The translations under genes were made by a program, and so were the position numbers. The notes beneath the pieces are model-generated. The model did not search any database. It was not told where the DNA came from and was given only the letters and a program-made list of their open reading frames with translations. This document shows positions 48,406 through 58,289 of a stretch of DNA of 64,000 nt, piece after piece. Source of the stretch: Enterococcus mediterraneensis (GTDB taxonomy: Bacteria; Bacillota; Bacilli; Lactobacillales; Enterococcaceae); the NCBI RefSeq assembly GCF_900604485.1, contig NZ_UWOP01000001.1, positions 2,184,501 to 2,248,500 of the forward strand, in the 5' to 3' direction. The first letter of the stretch is position 1. Every line of letters starts with the position of its first letter.

Positions 48406-50649
48406 TTATTCTGTTGTTTCGCCAGATTCAGACTCTTTTGGTTTAGCAGGCGCATTTTTTGCGACTACTTCGATATTGCCGTCTTTGTCTAATTTTGCTT
48501 TTAGATTTTTGATCTTTGGATGATCCAAGTAGTATTCTGCGATACCATCTTCGATCTGATCTTGGATCGTACGACGTAATGGACGAGCACCCATCGCTGG
48601 GTTGTACCCTAGATCTACCAATTTTTCTTGTACATTTTTTGGTACATCAATATGGATATTTTGTCCGCTAAGCATTTTATTGACATCTTCTAACATCAAG
48701 TTGACGATATTCAATAGATTTTCTTTTGATAATGCTTTGAATTCGATGATCCCATCAAAACGGTTCAAGAATTCCGGTGTGAAGTAATTGTTCAGCTGAC
48801 CTAAAACAGAACGAGTGATTCCTTCGCGAGCAGCACCAAAGCCGACGTTCGCTTCGACTTTCCCAGTTCCGGCATTACTTGTCATGATGATCAAAGTATC
48901 TTTGAAGCTGACAGTTCGACCTTGAGCATCTGTCAAACGGCCATCATCCAAGATTTGCAAGAACATGTGCAGCACATCAGGATGCGCTTTTTCAACTTCG
49001 TCTAAAAGGATCAAGCTGTAAGGATTCCGGCGTACTTTTTCTGTTAATTGGCCAGCTTCTTCATAGCCTACATAACCTGGAGGAGAACCGATCAGTTTGG
49101 AGACACTGTGTTTTTCCATGTACTCAGACATATCGAAACGAATCATGGAGTCTTCTGAACCAAACATTTCATACGCTAATTGTTTAGCTAATTCCGTTTT
49201 ACCGACACCGGTAGGACCGACAAATAGGAAAGAACCGATTGGGCGATTTTGTTTGCCTAAGCCGACACGATTCCGACGAATCGCTTTAGCTACTTTGTCG
49301 ATTGCTTCATCTTGGCCAATCACATGGGCTTTCAAATCGGCAGCTAGGTTTTTCAATTGTGTTTGTTCTTTTTCTTTCAGTTCGCCAACTGGAATACCTG
49401 TTCGAGCTTCAACGATTTGTTCCATATCTTTTTCAGAGATCACCGGGATTTCTTCTTCGCTGATTTGGCGTTCTTTCATTTTTTGCAGTTTATTGATTTG
49501 ATCACGATAATAAGCGGCTTTTTCGAAATCTTCTTCTTGAGAAGCTTGTTGTTTTTGTACTTCAGCATCCGCTAATTTTTTATCGATAACTTTTGGATCG
49601 ACGATTTGGATCGTCAAATTTTTCTTAGAACCGGATTCGTCCAGCAAGTCGATAGCTTTGTCCGGTAAGAAACGATCTTGAATGTAGCGGTTTGATAAGA
49701 CAGCCGCTGCTTCGATAGCTTCATCTGTATATTTAACATGATGGTAATCTTCATAACGAGGTTGCAGACCTTTTAAGATAGTGATGGTTTCTTCAACAGA
49801 AGGTTCATCGACTCTGACTGGCTGCAAACGACGTTCCAAAGCAGCATCTTTTTCAATGATCCGATATTCGTTGAGGGTAGTAGCGCCCACCATTTGCAAT
49901 TCACCGCGAGCTAATGCTGGTTTCAAGATATTTCCCGCATCCATGTTGCCATCGCCAGCAGAACCGGCTCCTACGATTTCATGGACTTCATCGATAAATA
50001 AAATCACGTTTTGTGATTGTTTGACTTCTTCAATCAATTTTTGAATCCGTTCTTCAAATTGTCCGCGGATTCCTGTTCCTTGAACAAGCGAAGCAACATC
50101 TAAACGGATGACTTCTTTGTCCATCAATTTTTGCGGCACATCGCCGTCTACAATCTTTTGTGCGAAACCTTCGACGACGGCAGTTTTACCGACACCGGGT
50201 TCGCCGATCAATACAGGATTGTTTTTGGTTCTGCGATTAAGGATCTCGATGACACGTTGGATTTCTTCATCACGTCCTACGACTGGATCGATATCTCCTT
50301 GACGGGCTTGTTCAGTGATGTTGATCCCGTATTCATCCAATAAACCGCCGGCGTTAGGGTTTCCTTGGGGTGGTTGTCCGCCGTTGAAATTATTTCCGCC
50401 GCCGAATTGGGTAGGAGGAGTTTGTTCCGGAGCAGGTCCTTGTTGCATTTGACGAGACATTTGTCGGAATAGATCGTCAAGGCTTCCAAAACCAAAAGGA
50501 TCTTGTTGCATCATATTTGGTTGACTTCCTTTTTGATTTTTGATTTTTTGGTAACAACTTTGACAATAATCTAGTTGTTTTCTTTGACCATTTACATTTG
50601 CGTATAAATGAATCGTTGCTTCATTCTTGCCACAGTTTTGACAAAGCAT
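48406..50649 (-). CDS. clpE: ATP-dependent Clp protease ATP-binding subunit ClpE
   Basis: An Hsp100 unfoldase that works with ClpP on damaged proteins. The protein of about 747 residues has the ClpE hallmark N-terminal zinc finger (CQNCGKNE, later CQSCYQKI). A Gln/Pro/Gly-rich linker follows, then AAA+ domain 1 (Walker A GEPGVGKT), a UVR motif in the middle ([16 protein letters not shown]), and AAA+ domain 2 ([27 protein letters not shown]). The start MLCQNCGK at 50649 matches the family; an ATG at 50670 has a poorly spaced SD. A CtsR-like operator lies at the promoter. Confidence 0.95.
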   Translation of the reverse strand: MLCQNCGKNEATIHLYANVNGQRKQLDYCQSCYQKIKNQKGSQPNMMQQDPFGFGSLDDLFRQMSRQMQQGPAPEQTPPTQFGGGNNFNGGQPPQGNPNAGGLLDEYGINITEQARQGDIDPVVGRDEEIQRVIEILNRRTKNNPVLIGEPGVGKTAVVEGFAQKIVDGDVPQKLMDKEVIRLDVASLVQGTGIRGQFEERIQKLIEEVKQSQNVILFIDEVHEIVGAGSAGDGNMDAGNILKPALARGELQMVGATTLNEYRIIEKDAALERRLQPVRVDEPSVEETITILKGLQPRYEDYHHVKYTDEAIEAAAVLSNRYIQDRFLPDKAIDLLDESGSKKNLTIQIVDPKVIDKKLADAEVQKQQASQEEDFEKAAYYRDQINKLQKMKERQISEEEIPVISEKDMEQIVEARTGIPVGELKEKEQTQLKNLAADLKAHVIGQDEAIDKVAKAIRRNRVGLGKQNRPIGSFLFVGPTGVGKTELAKQLAYEMFGSEDSMIRFDMSEYMEKHSVSKLIGSPPGYVGYEEAGQLTEKVRRNPYSLILLDEVEKAHPDVLHMFLQILDDGRLTDAQGRTVSFKDTLIIMTSNAGTGKVEANVGFGAAREGITRSVLGQLNNYFTPEFLNRFDGIIEFKALSKENLLNIVNLMLEDVNKMLSGQNIHIDVPKNVQEKLVDLGYNPAMGARPLRRTIQDQIEDGIAEYYLDHPKIKNLKAKLDKDGNIEVVAKNAPAKPKESESGETTE

Positions 50650-50760
50650 AGAATAGTCACGACCTTTCATCCTTTTTTCCTATGAATCAATTTTAACGCG
50701 TATCGCGTCTTTCGTAAAAAGATAAACTCAATAGAAGATCAAATCGGTCGTGTAAAACAA

Positions 50761-50813
50761 CTGACCAAATTTGACCTTTGATTTTATTATACTGACTTTT
50801 TGATAAGATGCAA
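50761..50813 (-). promoter_or_regulatory. clpE promoter with CtsR-like operator
   Basis: On the minus strand, TTGCAT (50813-50808), a 16-bp spacer and TATAAT (50791-50786) form a promoter. Just downstream, GGTCAAATTTGGTCAG (50776-50761) matches the CtsR heptad repeat GGTCAAANANGGTCAAA closely. Heat-shock control of clpE by CtsR is established in related Firmicutes; here it is inferred from the site. Confidence 0.75.
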
Positions 50814-50934
50814 CTAATTACACTCGAACAGAAGTTCTTTTCACTATTGCTTAGACTAAGCATAAAGCAGTGATTTCGCCTTCTTGTGGAATGCCAAAAA
50901 ATAAGTATACTAATAATGCAGAGGAGGGAAAATG

Positions 50935-51138
50935 ATGTTTGAAAATCCTTACGAAGAAAAATTGCGGGAGCTGCGTGACGGAACGCTTGCTGAACTTTTA
51001 GTAGAGCAGGCGGACTTTTTGACGTTTCGCGAAGCTTGGCTGAAATGCGAAGATCGCACAGCTTTCGTTGGAGAAGCCGGTCTAAACGGAAAAATCATTT
51101 ATCGCTATCAAAAAAATCAGCCGCCAACGGTTGAATAA
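50935..51138 (+). CDS. Hypothetical small protein upstream of ptsH
   Basis: A 67-residue acidic soluble protein (FENPYEEKLRELRDG, then LVEQADFLTFREAWL). No recognised family. A GGAGGG SD precedes ATGs at 50932 and 50935; the second has the better spacing. It is divergent from clpE and lies before the ptsH promoter. Confidence 0.7.
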   Translation: MFENPYEEKLRELRDGTLAELLVEQADFLTFREAWLKCEDRTAFVGEAGLNGKIIYRYQKNQPPTVE

Positions 51139-51160
51139 ACGATTAATTAGTAGAAAACGG

Positions 51161-51189
51161 TTGTAACATTGATAAAAAAATGGTAATCT
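51161..51189 (+). promoter_or_regulatory. Promoter of ptsHI
   Basis: TTGTAA (51161-51166), a 17-bp spacer and TAATCT (51184-51189), 100 bp upstream of ptsH. Confidence 0.55.
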
Positions 51190-51288
51190 TTACAGTTGAA
51201 AGGGATTTTTAAATGCCTTTTTTACATTGTAAAAAGCAGAAGAAGCCCTAACAAAAAAACTTTGTTTTATAAAGGAGAACGATCGATT

Positions 51289-51555
51289 ATGGAAAAGAAA
51301 GACTTTCGCGTAGTAGCAGAAACTGGAATTCACGCACGTCCAGCTACCTTATTAGTACAAACAGCAAGCAAATTCAACTCTGACATCAACTTAGAGTACA
51401 AAGGCAAATCTGTAAACCTTAAATCAATCATGGGCGTTATGTCTTTAGGCGTTGGTCAAGGTTCTGACGTTACAATCACAGCTGAAGGTGCTGACGAAGC
51501 AGACGCAATGGCAGCAATCGTTGATACAATGAAGAAAGAAGGATTATCTGAATAA
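51289..51555 (+). CDS. ptsH: Phosphocarrier protein HPr
   Basis: Carries phosphate from Enzyme I to sugar-specific PTS EII proteins and, when phosphorylated on serine, acts with CcpA in carbon catabolite repression. Exactly 88 residues, the standard length. The active His15 lies in TGIHARPAT and the regulatory Ser46 in [12 protein letters not shown]. The ATG at 51289 follows AAAGGAG; the upstream open extension has no support. The stop overlaps the ptsI start by one base. Confidence 0.98.
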   Translation: MEKKDFRVVAETGIHARPATLLVQTASKFNSDINLEYKGKSVNLKSIMGVMSLGVGQGSDVTITAEGADEADAMAAIVDTMKKEGLSE

Positions 51556-53282
51556 TGGCTGAAATGCTAAAAGGGATCGCCGCAAGTGACGGAGTAGCCG
51601 TTGCGAAAGCTTACCTGCTAGTTCAACCGGATTTATCTTTCAGCAAAAAAACTGTGGAAGATACAGATTCAGAAGAAAAACGTTTAGACGAAGCTTTGGC
51701 AAAGTCTACCGATGAATTGACTCAAATTCGGGAAAAAGCAGCGCAAAGCCTCGGTGAAGAAGAAGCGCAAGTATTTGACGCTCATTTAATGGTTCTTAGC
51801 GACCCAGAAATGATTGGTCAAATCAAGCAAAACGTGAAAGATAACAAAGTCAATGCTGAATCAGCATTGAAAGAAGTTACTGACATGTATATCGGTATGT
51901 TCGAAGCGATGGATGACAATGCTTATATGCAAGAACGCGCAGCTGACATTCGTGACGTTGCAAAACGTATCATGGCACATTTGTTAGGGGTTACTTTACC
52001 AAATCCATCCATGATCAACGAAGAAGTTGTTGTGGTTGCCCATGACTTGACTCCAAGTGATACGGCGCAATTAGACCGCAATTTTGTTAAAGCATTCGTA
52101 ACTGATATCGGCGGACGTACTTCACACTCTGCCATCATGGCACGTTCTTTAGAAATTCCTGCAATCGTGGGAACAAAAGAAATCACTGCTAAAGTTAAGG
52201 CCGGCGATATTTTAGCTGTCAATGGGATCGCAGGGGACGTGATCATCGACCCTAACGAAGAACAAAAAGCTGAATTTATCAAAGCTGGAGAAGACTATGC
52301 TGCTCAAAAAGCAGAATGGGAAAAATTAAAAAATGCAGAAACAGTTACAGCTGACGGCAAACATTTCGAATTAGCTGCTAATATCGGTACGCCAAAAGAT
52401 TTAGATGGCGTACACAATAACGGCGCTGAAGCGATCGGTTTGTACCGTACAGAATTCTTATACATGGATTCATCTGATTTTCCAACTGAAGAAGATCAAT
52501 ATACGGCTTACAAAGCTGTTTTAGAAGGTATGGGAGACAAACCTGTTGTTGTTCGTACGATGGATATCGGGGGCGACAAAGAACTTCCTTACTTGCAACT
52601 GCCTCATGAAATGAATCCGTTCTTGGGTTACCGTGCATTGCGTATCAGCTTGTCTGAATTAGGCGATGACATGTTCCGTACTCAAATGCGGGCATTGCTG
52701 CGGGCTTCTGCTCACGGCAACTTGCGTATCATGTTCCCAATGGTAGCTACATTGAAAGAATTCCGTGCAGCTAAGAAAATTTACGAAGAAGAACGTCAAA
52801 AACTGATCAGCGAAGGCGTTGCGATCTCTGATTCGATCCAAGTAGGGATCATGATCGAAATTCCAGCAGCTGCTGTTTTAGCAGATAAATTCGCGAAAGA
52901 AGTTGACTTCTTCAGTATCGGAACAAATGACTTGATCCAATACACAATGGCTGCTGACCGTATGAACGAACGCGTTTCTTACTTGTATCAACCATACAAT
53001 CCTTCTATCTTGCGCTTGATCAAAAACGTGATCGATGCTGCACACGCAGAAGGTAAATGGGCTGGTATGTGTGGAGAAATGGCGGGAGATCAAACAGCTG
53101 TACCATTGTTGATGGGTATGGGCTTGGATGAGTTCTCAATGAGCGCGACTTCTGTATTGAAGACTCGCAGCTTGATGAAACGCTTGTCTACTACTGATAT
53201 GCAAGAACTTGCTGACCGCGCATTGAAAGAATGCGACACGTTAGAAGAAGTTGTTGAATTAGTAGAACAATACGTAAAATAA
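51555..53282 (+). CDS. ptsI: Phosphoenolpyruvate-protein phosphotransferase (Enzyme I)
   Basis: Transfers phosphate from PEP to HPr, the first step of all PTS sugar uptake. The 575-residue protein shows the phospho-histidine site [16 protein letters not shown] (active His near residue 190) and the C-terminal PEP-binding TIM barrel with [41 protein letters not shown] and the conserved cysteine in GMCGEMAGD. It is translationally coupled to ptsH (TAATG overlap). Strong terminator downstream. Confidence 0.98.
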   Translation: MAEMLKGIAASDGVAVAKAYLLVQPDLSFSKKTVEDTDSEEKRLDEALAKSTDELTQIREKAAQSLGEEEAQVFDAHLMVLSDPEMIGQIKQNVKDNKVNAESALKEVTDMYIGMFEAMDDNAYMQERAADIRDVAKRIMAHLLGVTLPNPSMINEEVVVVAHDLTPSDTAQLDRNFVKAFVTDIGGRTSHSAIMARSLEIPAIVGTKEITAKVKAGDILAVNGIAGDVIIDPNEEQKAEFIKAGEDYAAQKAEWEKLKNAETVTADGKHFELAANIGTPKDLDGVHNNGAEAIGLYRTEFLYMDSSDFPTEEDQYTAYKAVLEGMGDKPVVVRTMDIGGDKELPYLQLPHEMNPFLGYRALRISLSELGDDMFRTQMRALLRASAHGNLRIMFPMVATLKEFRAAKKIYEEERQKLISEGVAISDSIQVGIMIEIPAAAVLADKFAKEVDFFSIGTNDLIQYTMAADRMNERVSYLYQPYNPSILRLIKNVIDAAHAEGKWAGMCGEMAGDQTAVPLLMGMGLDEFSMSATSVLKTRSLMKRLSTTDMQELADRALKECDTLEEVVELVEQYVK

Positions 53283-53292
53283 CGATACTTTT

Positions 53293-53341
53293 AAAAAAGA
53301 TGGATGGATAGCTGAATATCAGCTGTTCTTCCATCTTTTTT
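53293..53341 (+). terminator. Terminator of ptsHI
   Basis: AAAAAAGATGGA..AGCT (53293-53313) pairs with AGCT..TCCATCTTTTTT (53321-53341), with a few central mismatches and a T run. Confidence 0.8.
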
Positions 53342-53455
53342 TAATTACAGCCGTTTTCTTGTTTAATAGTTTTTAAATCTAGGTCTGTAGGTGGAGAGAA
53401 TTTTAGAAGAGCTGTGCTATAATGTTTGTAACATACAAAAAGGAGGGTATTCTCT

Positions 53456-54475
53456 TTGAAGGTCTTACTTTATTTCGAAGGAGAAAAAATGCTTGAAAAA
53501 TCTGGGATTGGCCGAGCATTATCCCACCAAAAAAGAGCATTGAGCGAAGTCGGCGTCGACTATACTTGTGACCCTCATGATGAGGATTACGATATCTTGC
53601 ATATCAACACCTATGGGATAAATAGTCATAACATGGTAAACAAAGCGCGACGTGCAGGGAAAAAAGTGATTTATCATGCACATTCGACAGAAGAAGATTT
53701 CCGCAATTCCTTTATTGGTTCAAATCAGCTATCGCCGATATATAAAAAGTATTTGGTCAGTTTATATTCAAAAGCTGATCAATTGATCACACCGACTCCT
53801 TATTCGAAAGAATTATTGGAAAGCTATGGTCTGACAGTACCGATTACTGCTATTTCTAACGGGATCGACTTAGAAAAATTTGCTCCTGATCCTGCAAAAG
53901 AACAAAAATTTCGGGAGTATTTCAATTTAGCTCCTGAACAAAAGGTGATCATTTCTGTGGGATTGTTTTTTGAGCGGAAAGGAATCATTGATTTTGTAGA
54001 AATAGCGAAGCAGTTTCCGCAATATACATTTATCTGGTTTGGTCATACACCAATGTATACCATCCCTAAAAATATCCGTGATCTGGTAAAAGAAGAACAT
54101 CCTGAGAATGTTATTTTTCCTGGCTATATCCAAGGCGAGATCATCCAAGGTGCCTTTTCCGGAGCAGATCTGTTCTTCTTTCCTTCTTATGAAGAAACTG
54201 AAGGGATCGTCGTTTTAGAAGCTCTGGCCAGCAAACAGAAAGTTTTAGTACGAGATATTCCTGTTTATAATGGTTGGCTGGAAAATCAGCAAAATAGTTA
54301 TATGGCGAATGATAATCAAGGATTCGCGCAAAAGATTTCCGATATCATGGAAGAAAAACTACCGGATTTTTCGCTCGCTGGCTATGAGACTGCTAAAAGT
54401 AAAAGCATTCGCAGAATTGGTGAAGAATTAAAAGTGGTTTATGAACATGTCCTGAATGAGGAAAAAGTAATGTAG
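53456..54475 (+). CDS. bgsA: Glycolipid glycosyltransferase, BgsA-like (diglucosyl-diacylglycerol synthase)
   Basis: A 339-residue GT-B fold family-4 glycosyltransferase. It has an N-terminal acceptor domain (KSGIGRALSHQKRALSE) and a C-terminal nucleotide-sugar domain with ISVGLFFERKG, GADLFFFPSYEETEGIVVLEALAS and the EX7E-type motif. In enterococci the adjacent BgsA and BgsB build glucosyl-diacylglycerols that anchor lipoteichoic acid; BgsA adds the second glucose. The assignment follows gene order and size. TTG start with an AAGGAGGG SD. Followed after 15 bp by its partner. Confidence 0.8.
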   Translation: MKVLLYFEGEKMLEKSGIGRALSHQKRALSEVGVDYTCDPHDEDYDILHINTYGINSHNMVNKARRAGKKVIYHAHSTEEDFRNSFIGSNQLSPIYKKYLVSLYSKADQLITPTPYSKELLESYGLTVPITAISNGIDLEKFAPDPAKEQKFREYFNLAPEQKVIISVGLFFERKGIIDFVEIAKQFPQYTFIWFGHTPMYTIPKNIRDLVKEEHPENVIFPGYIQGEIIQGAFSGADLFFFPSYEETEGIVVLEALASKQKVLVRDIPVYNGWLENQQNSYMANDNQGFAQKISDIMEEKLPDFSLAGYETAKSKSIRRIGEELKVVYEHVLNEEKVM

Positions 54476-54490
54476 TTTGGAGGAAGAAAC

Positions 54491-55723
54491 GTGAAAATCG
54501 GATTTTTTACAGATACCTATTTTCCCCAGGTAAGCGGAGTAGCAACATCCATTAAAACGCTCAAACATGAGTTGGAGAATAAAGGTCATGAAGTCTATAT
54601 TTTTACTACAACAGACCCCAATGCGAAAGCGATGGAAAAAGATATCATTCGTATGCCGAGTGTTCCCTTCATGTCGTTCAAAGATCGTCGTCTAGTGGTT
54701 CGGGGAATGTGGTATGCGTATCGTATTGCCAAAGAATTAGAACTGGATTTGATCCACACCCACACAGAATTTGGTGCGGGATTGCTGGGCAAACTTGTAG
54801 GGAAGAAATTGAAAGTTCCAGTCATCCATACTTATCACACCATGTATGAAGATTATTTACATTATGTAGCAAAAGGGAAGGTCTTGCGGCCGTCTCATGT
54901 AAAATATTTTTCCCGATTGTTTGCCAATCACACAACGGGAGTCGTTTGTCCTAGTGAACGAGTGATCGATACATTGCGTTCTTATGGTGTCACATCGCCA
55001 ATGCGGATCATTCCTACCGGGATCGAGATCGAAAAATTCGAGCGTCCGGATATCACCGAAGAGACACGTCAAGCTGTTCGCGCAAATTTGAACATTTCTG
55101 AAGATCAATTAATGATTTTATCGCTAAGCCGTATTTCATACGAAAAAAATATTCAGGCAATCATTCATGGCTTTTCTGATGTTATCACGCGATTGCCTCA
55201 GGCTCGTTTAGTTGTGGTGGGCAAAGGACCGTATCTGGACACATTAAAAGAACTAGTAGATGAATTAGAACTGACCGATTATGTACAGTTTACCGGAGAG
55301 GTCCCAAATGACGAAGTTGCTTTCTATTATCATGCGGCAGATTATTTCGTCAGCGCATCGACCTCAGAGACACAAGGATTGACGTACACAGAAGCGATGG
55401 CAGCAGGTACACCTTTAGTAGTGGAAAGCAGCGATTATTTAGACAATTTGATCGATGATCCTTCATTAGGGACAACCTTTGAATTTGAAGAACAATTCGC
55501 GGAGGCTTTGGTGGCATATATCCAACAGCAAATCCCTAAAAATGAACATGTTTTGGAAACGAAACTCTATGAGATCTCTGCGACACATTTTGGTGAATCG
55601 ATGCTGGATTTCTATAACGATATGCTGGCTTATTACAGTTCTCTTGAGCTGGAAAAGGACACCGAACCATCCATGAAAAAGATCAAAGTGAAGCTGCGTT
55701 CTTTCAAAAAAACCTCGATGTAA
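54491..55723 (+). CDS. bgsB: 1,2-diacylglycerol 3-glucosyltransferase, BgsB-like
   Basis: A 410-residue GT-B family-4 enzyme. It starts KIGFFTDTYFPQVSGVATS, typical of monoglucosyl-diacylglycerol synthases, with LIHTHTEFGAGLLG and TYHTMYEDYLHY in the acceptor half and the donor motif SASTSETQGLTYTEAMAAGTP with the EX7E glutamates. It transfers glucose from UDP-glucose to diacylglycerol, the first glycolipid step at the inner membrane face. A basic C-terminus (KKIKVKLRSFKK) fits membrane association. The GTG start follows GGAGGAAG. It is in an operon with bgsA and ends in a terminator. Confidence 0.85.
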   Translation: MKIGFFTDTYFPQVSGVATSIKTLKHELENKGHEVYIFTTTDPNAKAMEKDIIRMPSVPFMSFKDRRLVVRGMWYAYRIAKELELDLIHTHTEFGAGLLGKLVGKKLKVPVIHTYHTMYEDYLHYVAKGKVLRPSHVKYFSRLFANHTTGVVCPSERVIDTLRSYGVTSPMRIIPTGIEIEKFERPDITEETRQAVRANLNISEDQLMILSLSRISYEKNIQAIIHGFSDVITRLPQARLVVVGKGPYLDTLKELVDELELTDYVQFTGEVPNDEVAFYYHAADYFVSASTSETQGLTYTEAMAAGTPLVVESSDYLDNLIDDPSLGTTFEFEEQFAEALVAYIQQQIPKNEHVLETKLYEISATHFGESMLDFYNDMLAYYSSLELEKDTEPSMKKIKVKLRSFKKTSM

Positions 55724-55743
55724 TGAACAACTTGCGATACAAG

Positions 55744-55781
55744 TTCACACTTTTAGCGTATACTAAGAGTGTGAATTTTTT
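55744..55781 (+). terminator. Terminator after bgsB
   Basis: TTCACACTTTTAG (55744-55756) pairs with CTAAGAGTGTGAA (55763-55775), followed by seven T residues. A TATACT sequence within the loop could also serve as a -10 for the next gene. Confidence 0.8.
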
Positions 55782-55799
55782 TAGTTTGGAGGAATTATT

Positions 55800-56663
55800 T
55801 TGAAAATTGGATTTATCGGAACCGGTGTAATGGGACATGCTATCGTAGAACATCTAATGGCTGCCGGTCATGAACTATTTGTGTATAATCGTACAAAAAG
55901 CAAGACAGACGATTTGGTAGCCCGTGGCGCTATCTGGAAAGACACACCAAAAGAAATCGCATCAGACAGCGAATTGATCTTTTCCATGGTAGGATATCCG
56001 CAAGATGTGAAAGAGATCTATTACGGAGATCATGGGATTTTTCAAGCAGATGTGAAAAGCAAAATTTTAGTCGACTTGACGACAAGTACACCAACATTGG
56101 CAGAAGAAATCGCAAAAACAGCTGAAGAAAAAGGTGCGGAAAGTCTGGATGCACCGGTTTCCGGCGGAGATCTTGGCGCTAAGAATGCGACGTTGACGAT
56201 CATGGCTGGCGGGAAAAGCGAAACCTTTGAAAAAGTTCTGCCTGTCTTTCAAGTGATCGGTAAAACCTATACGCTTCATGGAGGCGCCGGTAAAGGGCAA
56301 CATACGAAAATGGCAAACCAAATCATGATTGCCGGCACCATGACAGGTATGACGGAAATGCTGGTTTACGCGAAAAAAGCTGGACTAGATCTTCCTAAAG
56401 TAATCGATACATTAGCTGGCGGCAGTGCAGCCAACTGGTCGATGTTAAATTATGGTCCGCGAATCTTGAAGCAAGATTATACACCAGGATTTTTCGTCAA
56501 ACATTTTATCAAAGATCTGAAAATCGCTTTGGATGAAGCGGAAAAGATGGATCTGAATCTGCCAAGTACCCAGAAGGCAGTTGAGCTTTATCAACAGTTG
56601 GCGGAAAATGGGTTTGAAAATGATGGTACACAAGCATTGATCAAACTATGGTGGAACGATTAG
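55800..56663 (+). CDS. NAD(P)-dependent oxidoreductase, 3-hydroxyisobutyrate dehydrogenase family
   Basis: A 287-residue beta-hydroxyacid dehydrogenase. The Rossmann motif GFIGTGVMGHAIVEHL is at residues 4-19, the family signature DAPVSGGDLGAKNATLTIM near residue 118, and the catalytic lysine in GAGKGQHTKMANQ near residue 170. The substrate could be 3-hydroxyisobutyrate, tartronate semialdehyde or a related small hydroxyacid, and context does not settle this. TTG start with TTGGAGGA SD. Confidence 0.85.
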   Translation: MKIGFIGTGVMGHAIVEHLMAAGHELFVYNRTKSKTDDLVARGAIWKDTPKEIASDSELIFSMVGYPQDVKEIYYGDHGIFQADVKSKILVDLTTSTPTLAEEIAKTAEEKGAESLDAPVSGGDLGAKNATLTIMAGGKSETFEKVLPVFQVIGKTYTLHGGAGKGQHTKMANQIMIAGTMTGMTEMLVYAKKAGLDLPKVIDTLAGGSAANWSMLNYGPRILKQDYTPGFFVKHFIKDLKIALDEAEKMDLNLPSTQKAVELYQQLAENGFENDGTQALIKLWWND

Positions 56664-56760
56664 AAAATATAAAAAAAACATGTTTTTTTTGCAAAAAACA
56701 ATGCAAGCCTAGAACGCTTTTGATACAATGTAACAGAAATGTAGAAAGGGAGGCTTTCGG

Positions 56761-56991
56761 ATGAAAAGTTCACAATTAGTTGCCATCATCAAACGCCTTG
56801 AAGCGATGACAGAAGCAACCGACAATGAAGTACAAGTACGCCGTTTTGAAAAAGAAGGCGTCGAAAAATGTACGGTGACTTATGATAAGGCGACAGAAAC
56901 CTTTGAATTGACCGAAGCAGATACGCATCAAAGCTATCAATTTGATAATATTGATATTGTTGCTATGGAGATTTATGACTTGATTCAATAA
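56761..56991 (+). CDS. ykuJ: YkuJ family protein
   Basis: A 76-residue protein with the layout of Bacillus YkuJ: an N-terminal helix (LVAIIKRLEAMTE), a short beta-rich part (RRFEKEGVEKCTVTYD, ETFELTEAD) and the conserved end YQFDNIDIVAMEIYDLIQ. The function is unknown. AAAGGGAGG precedes the ATG. It stands alone between the dehydrogenase and a convergent nuclease gene. Confidence 0.78.
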   Translation: MKSSQLVAIIKRLEAMTEATDNEVQVRRFEKEGVEKCTVTYDKATETFELTEADTHQSYQFDNIDIVAMEIYDLIQ

Positions 56992-57028
56992 CCAAAGGGC
57001 GCTGGTTATGTACAACTTCGCAAAGAAA

Positions 57029-57085
57029 CGGGAACTTTCAGATTTTGCAGTATACCTGCAGAATCCTGGAAGTTCCCGTTTTTAT
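57029..57085. terminator. Bidirectional terminator after ykuJ
   Basis: CGGGAACTT..TTTTGCAG pairs with CTGCAGAATC..AAGTTCCCG across a short loop (57029-57078), with T residues after it and A-rich sequence before. It lies between convergent genes. Confidence 0.8.
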
Positions 57086-57097
57086 TTTGTTATTTTT

Positions 57098-58021
57098 TTA
57101 AACTTTTCTGCTTTTGGCTGGTTGGATGAAGCGACGGTAATAACTGATCAAAATATCAGTAGGATCGACTTCCGCTTTTTCCAAGTGGCTGTTTTTTTGT
57201 TTCGGTGGCTGGAAATCAGGCTGCTCGTCAGCGACTTTCGTCTGAATGATCCGGCCATAGGAGACTTGATAATATTTTTTTCGCGGATCATTTTCATCTG
57301 TGGTGATCGGCAGTGAGAAAATCAGCTCTTTTTGTTTCAAAAAGGTCTTCCTGCGAAGGATATAATCGTAGAGCTGTTGGGCGTGTTGGAAGTCTGCTTG
57401 CAGTTTACCGGCCAGCTCAAAATTAAGGTGTTCGCTGGCGTGTCTGATCCGAGCTTCTAACAATTGAAAATAATCGGTTGATCGACCGGTAAAAAGACCT
57501 TTGATCGATTTTAGACGCTGATCAATAGCCATATCTTCTAACTGAGGCAGTTGCCGTTGAATGGCCAGACGTGTCAGATGATTCGTCTTAGGCAGTAAAA
57601 ATGTATCGTTTAAACAGATCACTAAATCCGGCAATGACTTATACTGGCGAAATGGTCCCCAGAATCCTGTGCGATACTCCGGCGAAAGAACGATCTCATC
57701 TGCAACGATACCGACATACAAGTAGTTTTGATAGTAATTCATTTGTCGATTGTAAAGGGGATGATAGCGCTGGATATACTGGCATTCCAACAATAATGCG
57801 TCCAATTCAGTTTGGACATCGATGGTCTCGAAATCAACGATATTGAAGATCATTCGCAATACTTTATTGGAATGATTAGGATTATGACGAAAATAAGATT
57901 GCACGCGATTTTTCAGATTTTTGGCTTTGCCTACATAAATGATTTGACCATGCTGATCTTTCATCAGATAAATTCCCGGTGTTAGTGGGAGCTGAGCGGC
58001 TTTTTGTTTTAAATATTCCAT
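57098..58021 (-). CDS. Stand-alone GIY-YIG nuclease resembling the UvrC N-terminus (Cho-like)
   Basis: About 307 residues, roughly half of UvrC. The N-terminal GIY-YIG domain reads PLTPGIYLMKD, then IIYVGKAKNLKNRVQSYF, with the catalytic tyrosine and arginine and a downstream glutamate in TELDALLLEC. A UVR (UvrB-contact) motif is visible near residue 200 (LNFELAGKLQADFQHAQQL). The RNase-H-like 5'-incision and helix-hairpin-helix domains of UvrC are absent. This matches the Cho-type auxiliary nucleases that make only the 3' incision in nucleotide excision repair. The start MEYLKQKAAQ at 58021 fits the family, though no strong SD is visible; 58045 is an alternative. Confidence 0.78.
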   Translation of the reverse strand: MEYLKQKAAQLPLTPGIYLMKDQHGQIIYVGKAKNLKNRVQSYFRHNPNHSNKVLRMIFNIVDFETIDVQTELDALLLECQYIQRYHPLYNRQMNYYQNYLYVGIVADEIVLSPEYRTGFWGPFRQYKSLPDLVICLNDTFLLPKTNHLTRLAIQRQLPQLEDMAIDQRLKSIKGLFTGRSTDYFQLLEARIRHASEHLNFELAGKLQADFQHAQQLYDYILRRKTFLKQKELIFSLPITTDENDPRKKYYQVSYGRIIQTKVADEQPDFQPPKQKNSHLEKAEVDPTDILISYYRRFIQPAKSRKV

Positions 58022-58093
58022 AGTGTGAAGATACCAGAAAATCATAAGAAGAACAAGGTTGGAAAAAGAACGAACGATGGTTTCTTGATAATT

Positions 58094-58270
58094 AATTTGA
58101 TTATCAAAATAAATTTATTTTAATAAAGTGATTATTTTAAGAAAAGAAGATTAAAAAAAGTGTTATTCGTACGATAAATTATGTGGAAAAGGAAAAAAAT
58201 AAGAAAAAGGACTTGCAATTTTGAAAAACATATAATATATTTTGATAGTCAAATGATTTGATAATCAAAG
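58094..58270. promoter_or_regulatory. fabT promoter region with three FabT operators
   Basis: Three close matches to the FabT palindrome (TTTGATNATCAAA) are visible: AATTTGATTATCAAAAT (58094-58110), ATTTTGATAGTCAAAT (58239-58254) and ATTTGATAATCAAAG (58256-58270). A promoter TTGCAA (58213-58218), 17 bp, TATATT (58236-58241) overlaps the second operator. FabT binding here would repress the fab operon in response to long acyl-ACP, as known in streptococci and enterococci. Confidence 0.8.
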
Positions 58271-58289
58271 TATTTTGGATGGTGAAACC

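Noticed and set aside
51152-51166. cre-like sequence near the ptsH promoter
   Set aside because: Two mismatches at conserved consensus positions; too weak to claim CcpA control.
57008-57316. 102-codon + strand frame after ykuJ
   Set aside because: It crosses the bidirectional terminator and lies antisense to the GIY-YIG gene, with no SD.
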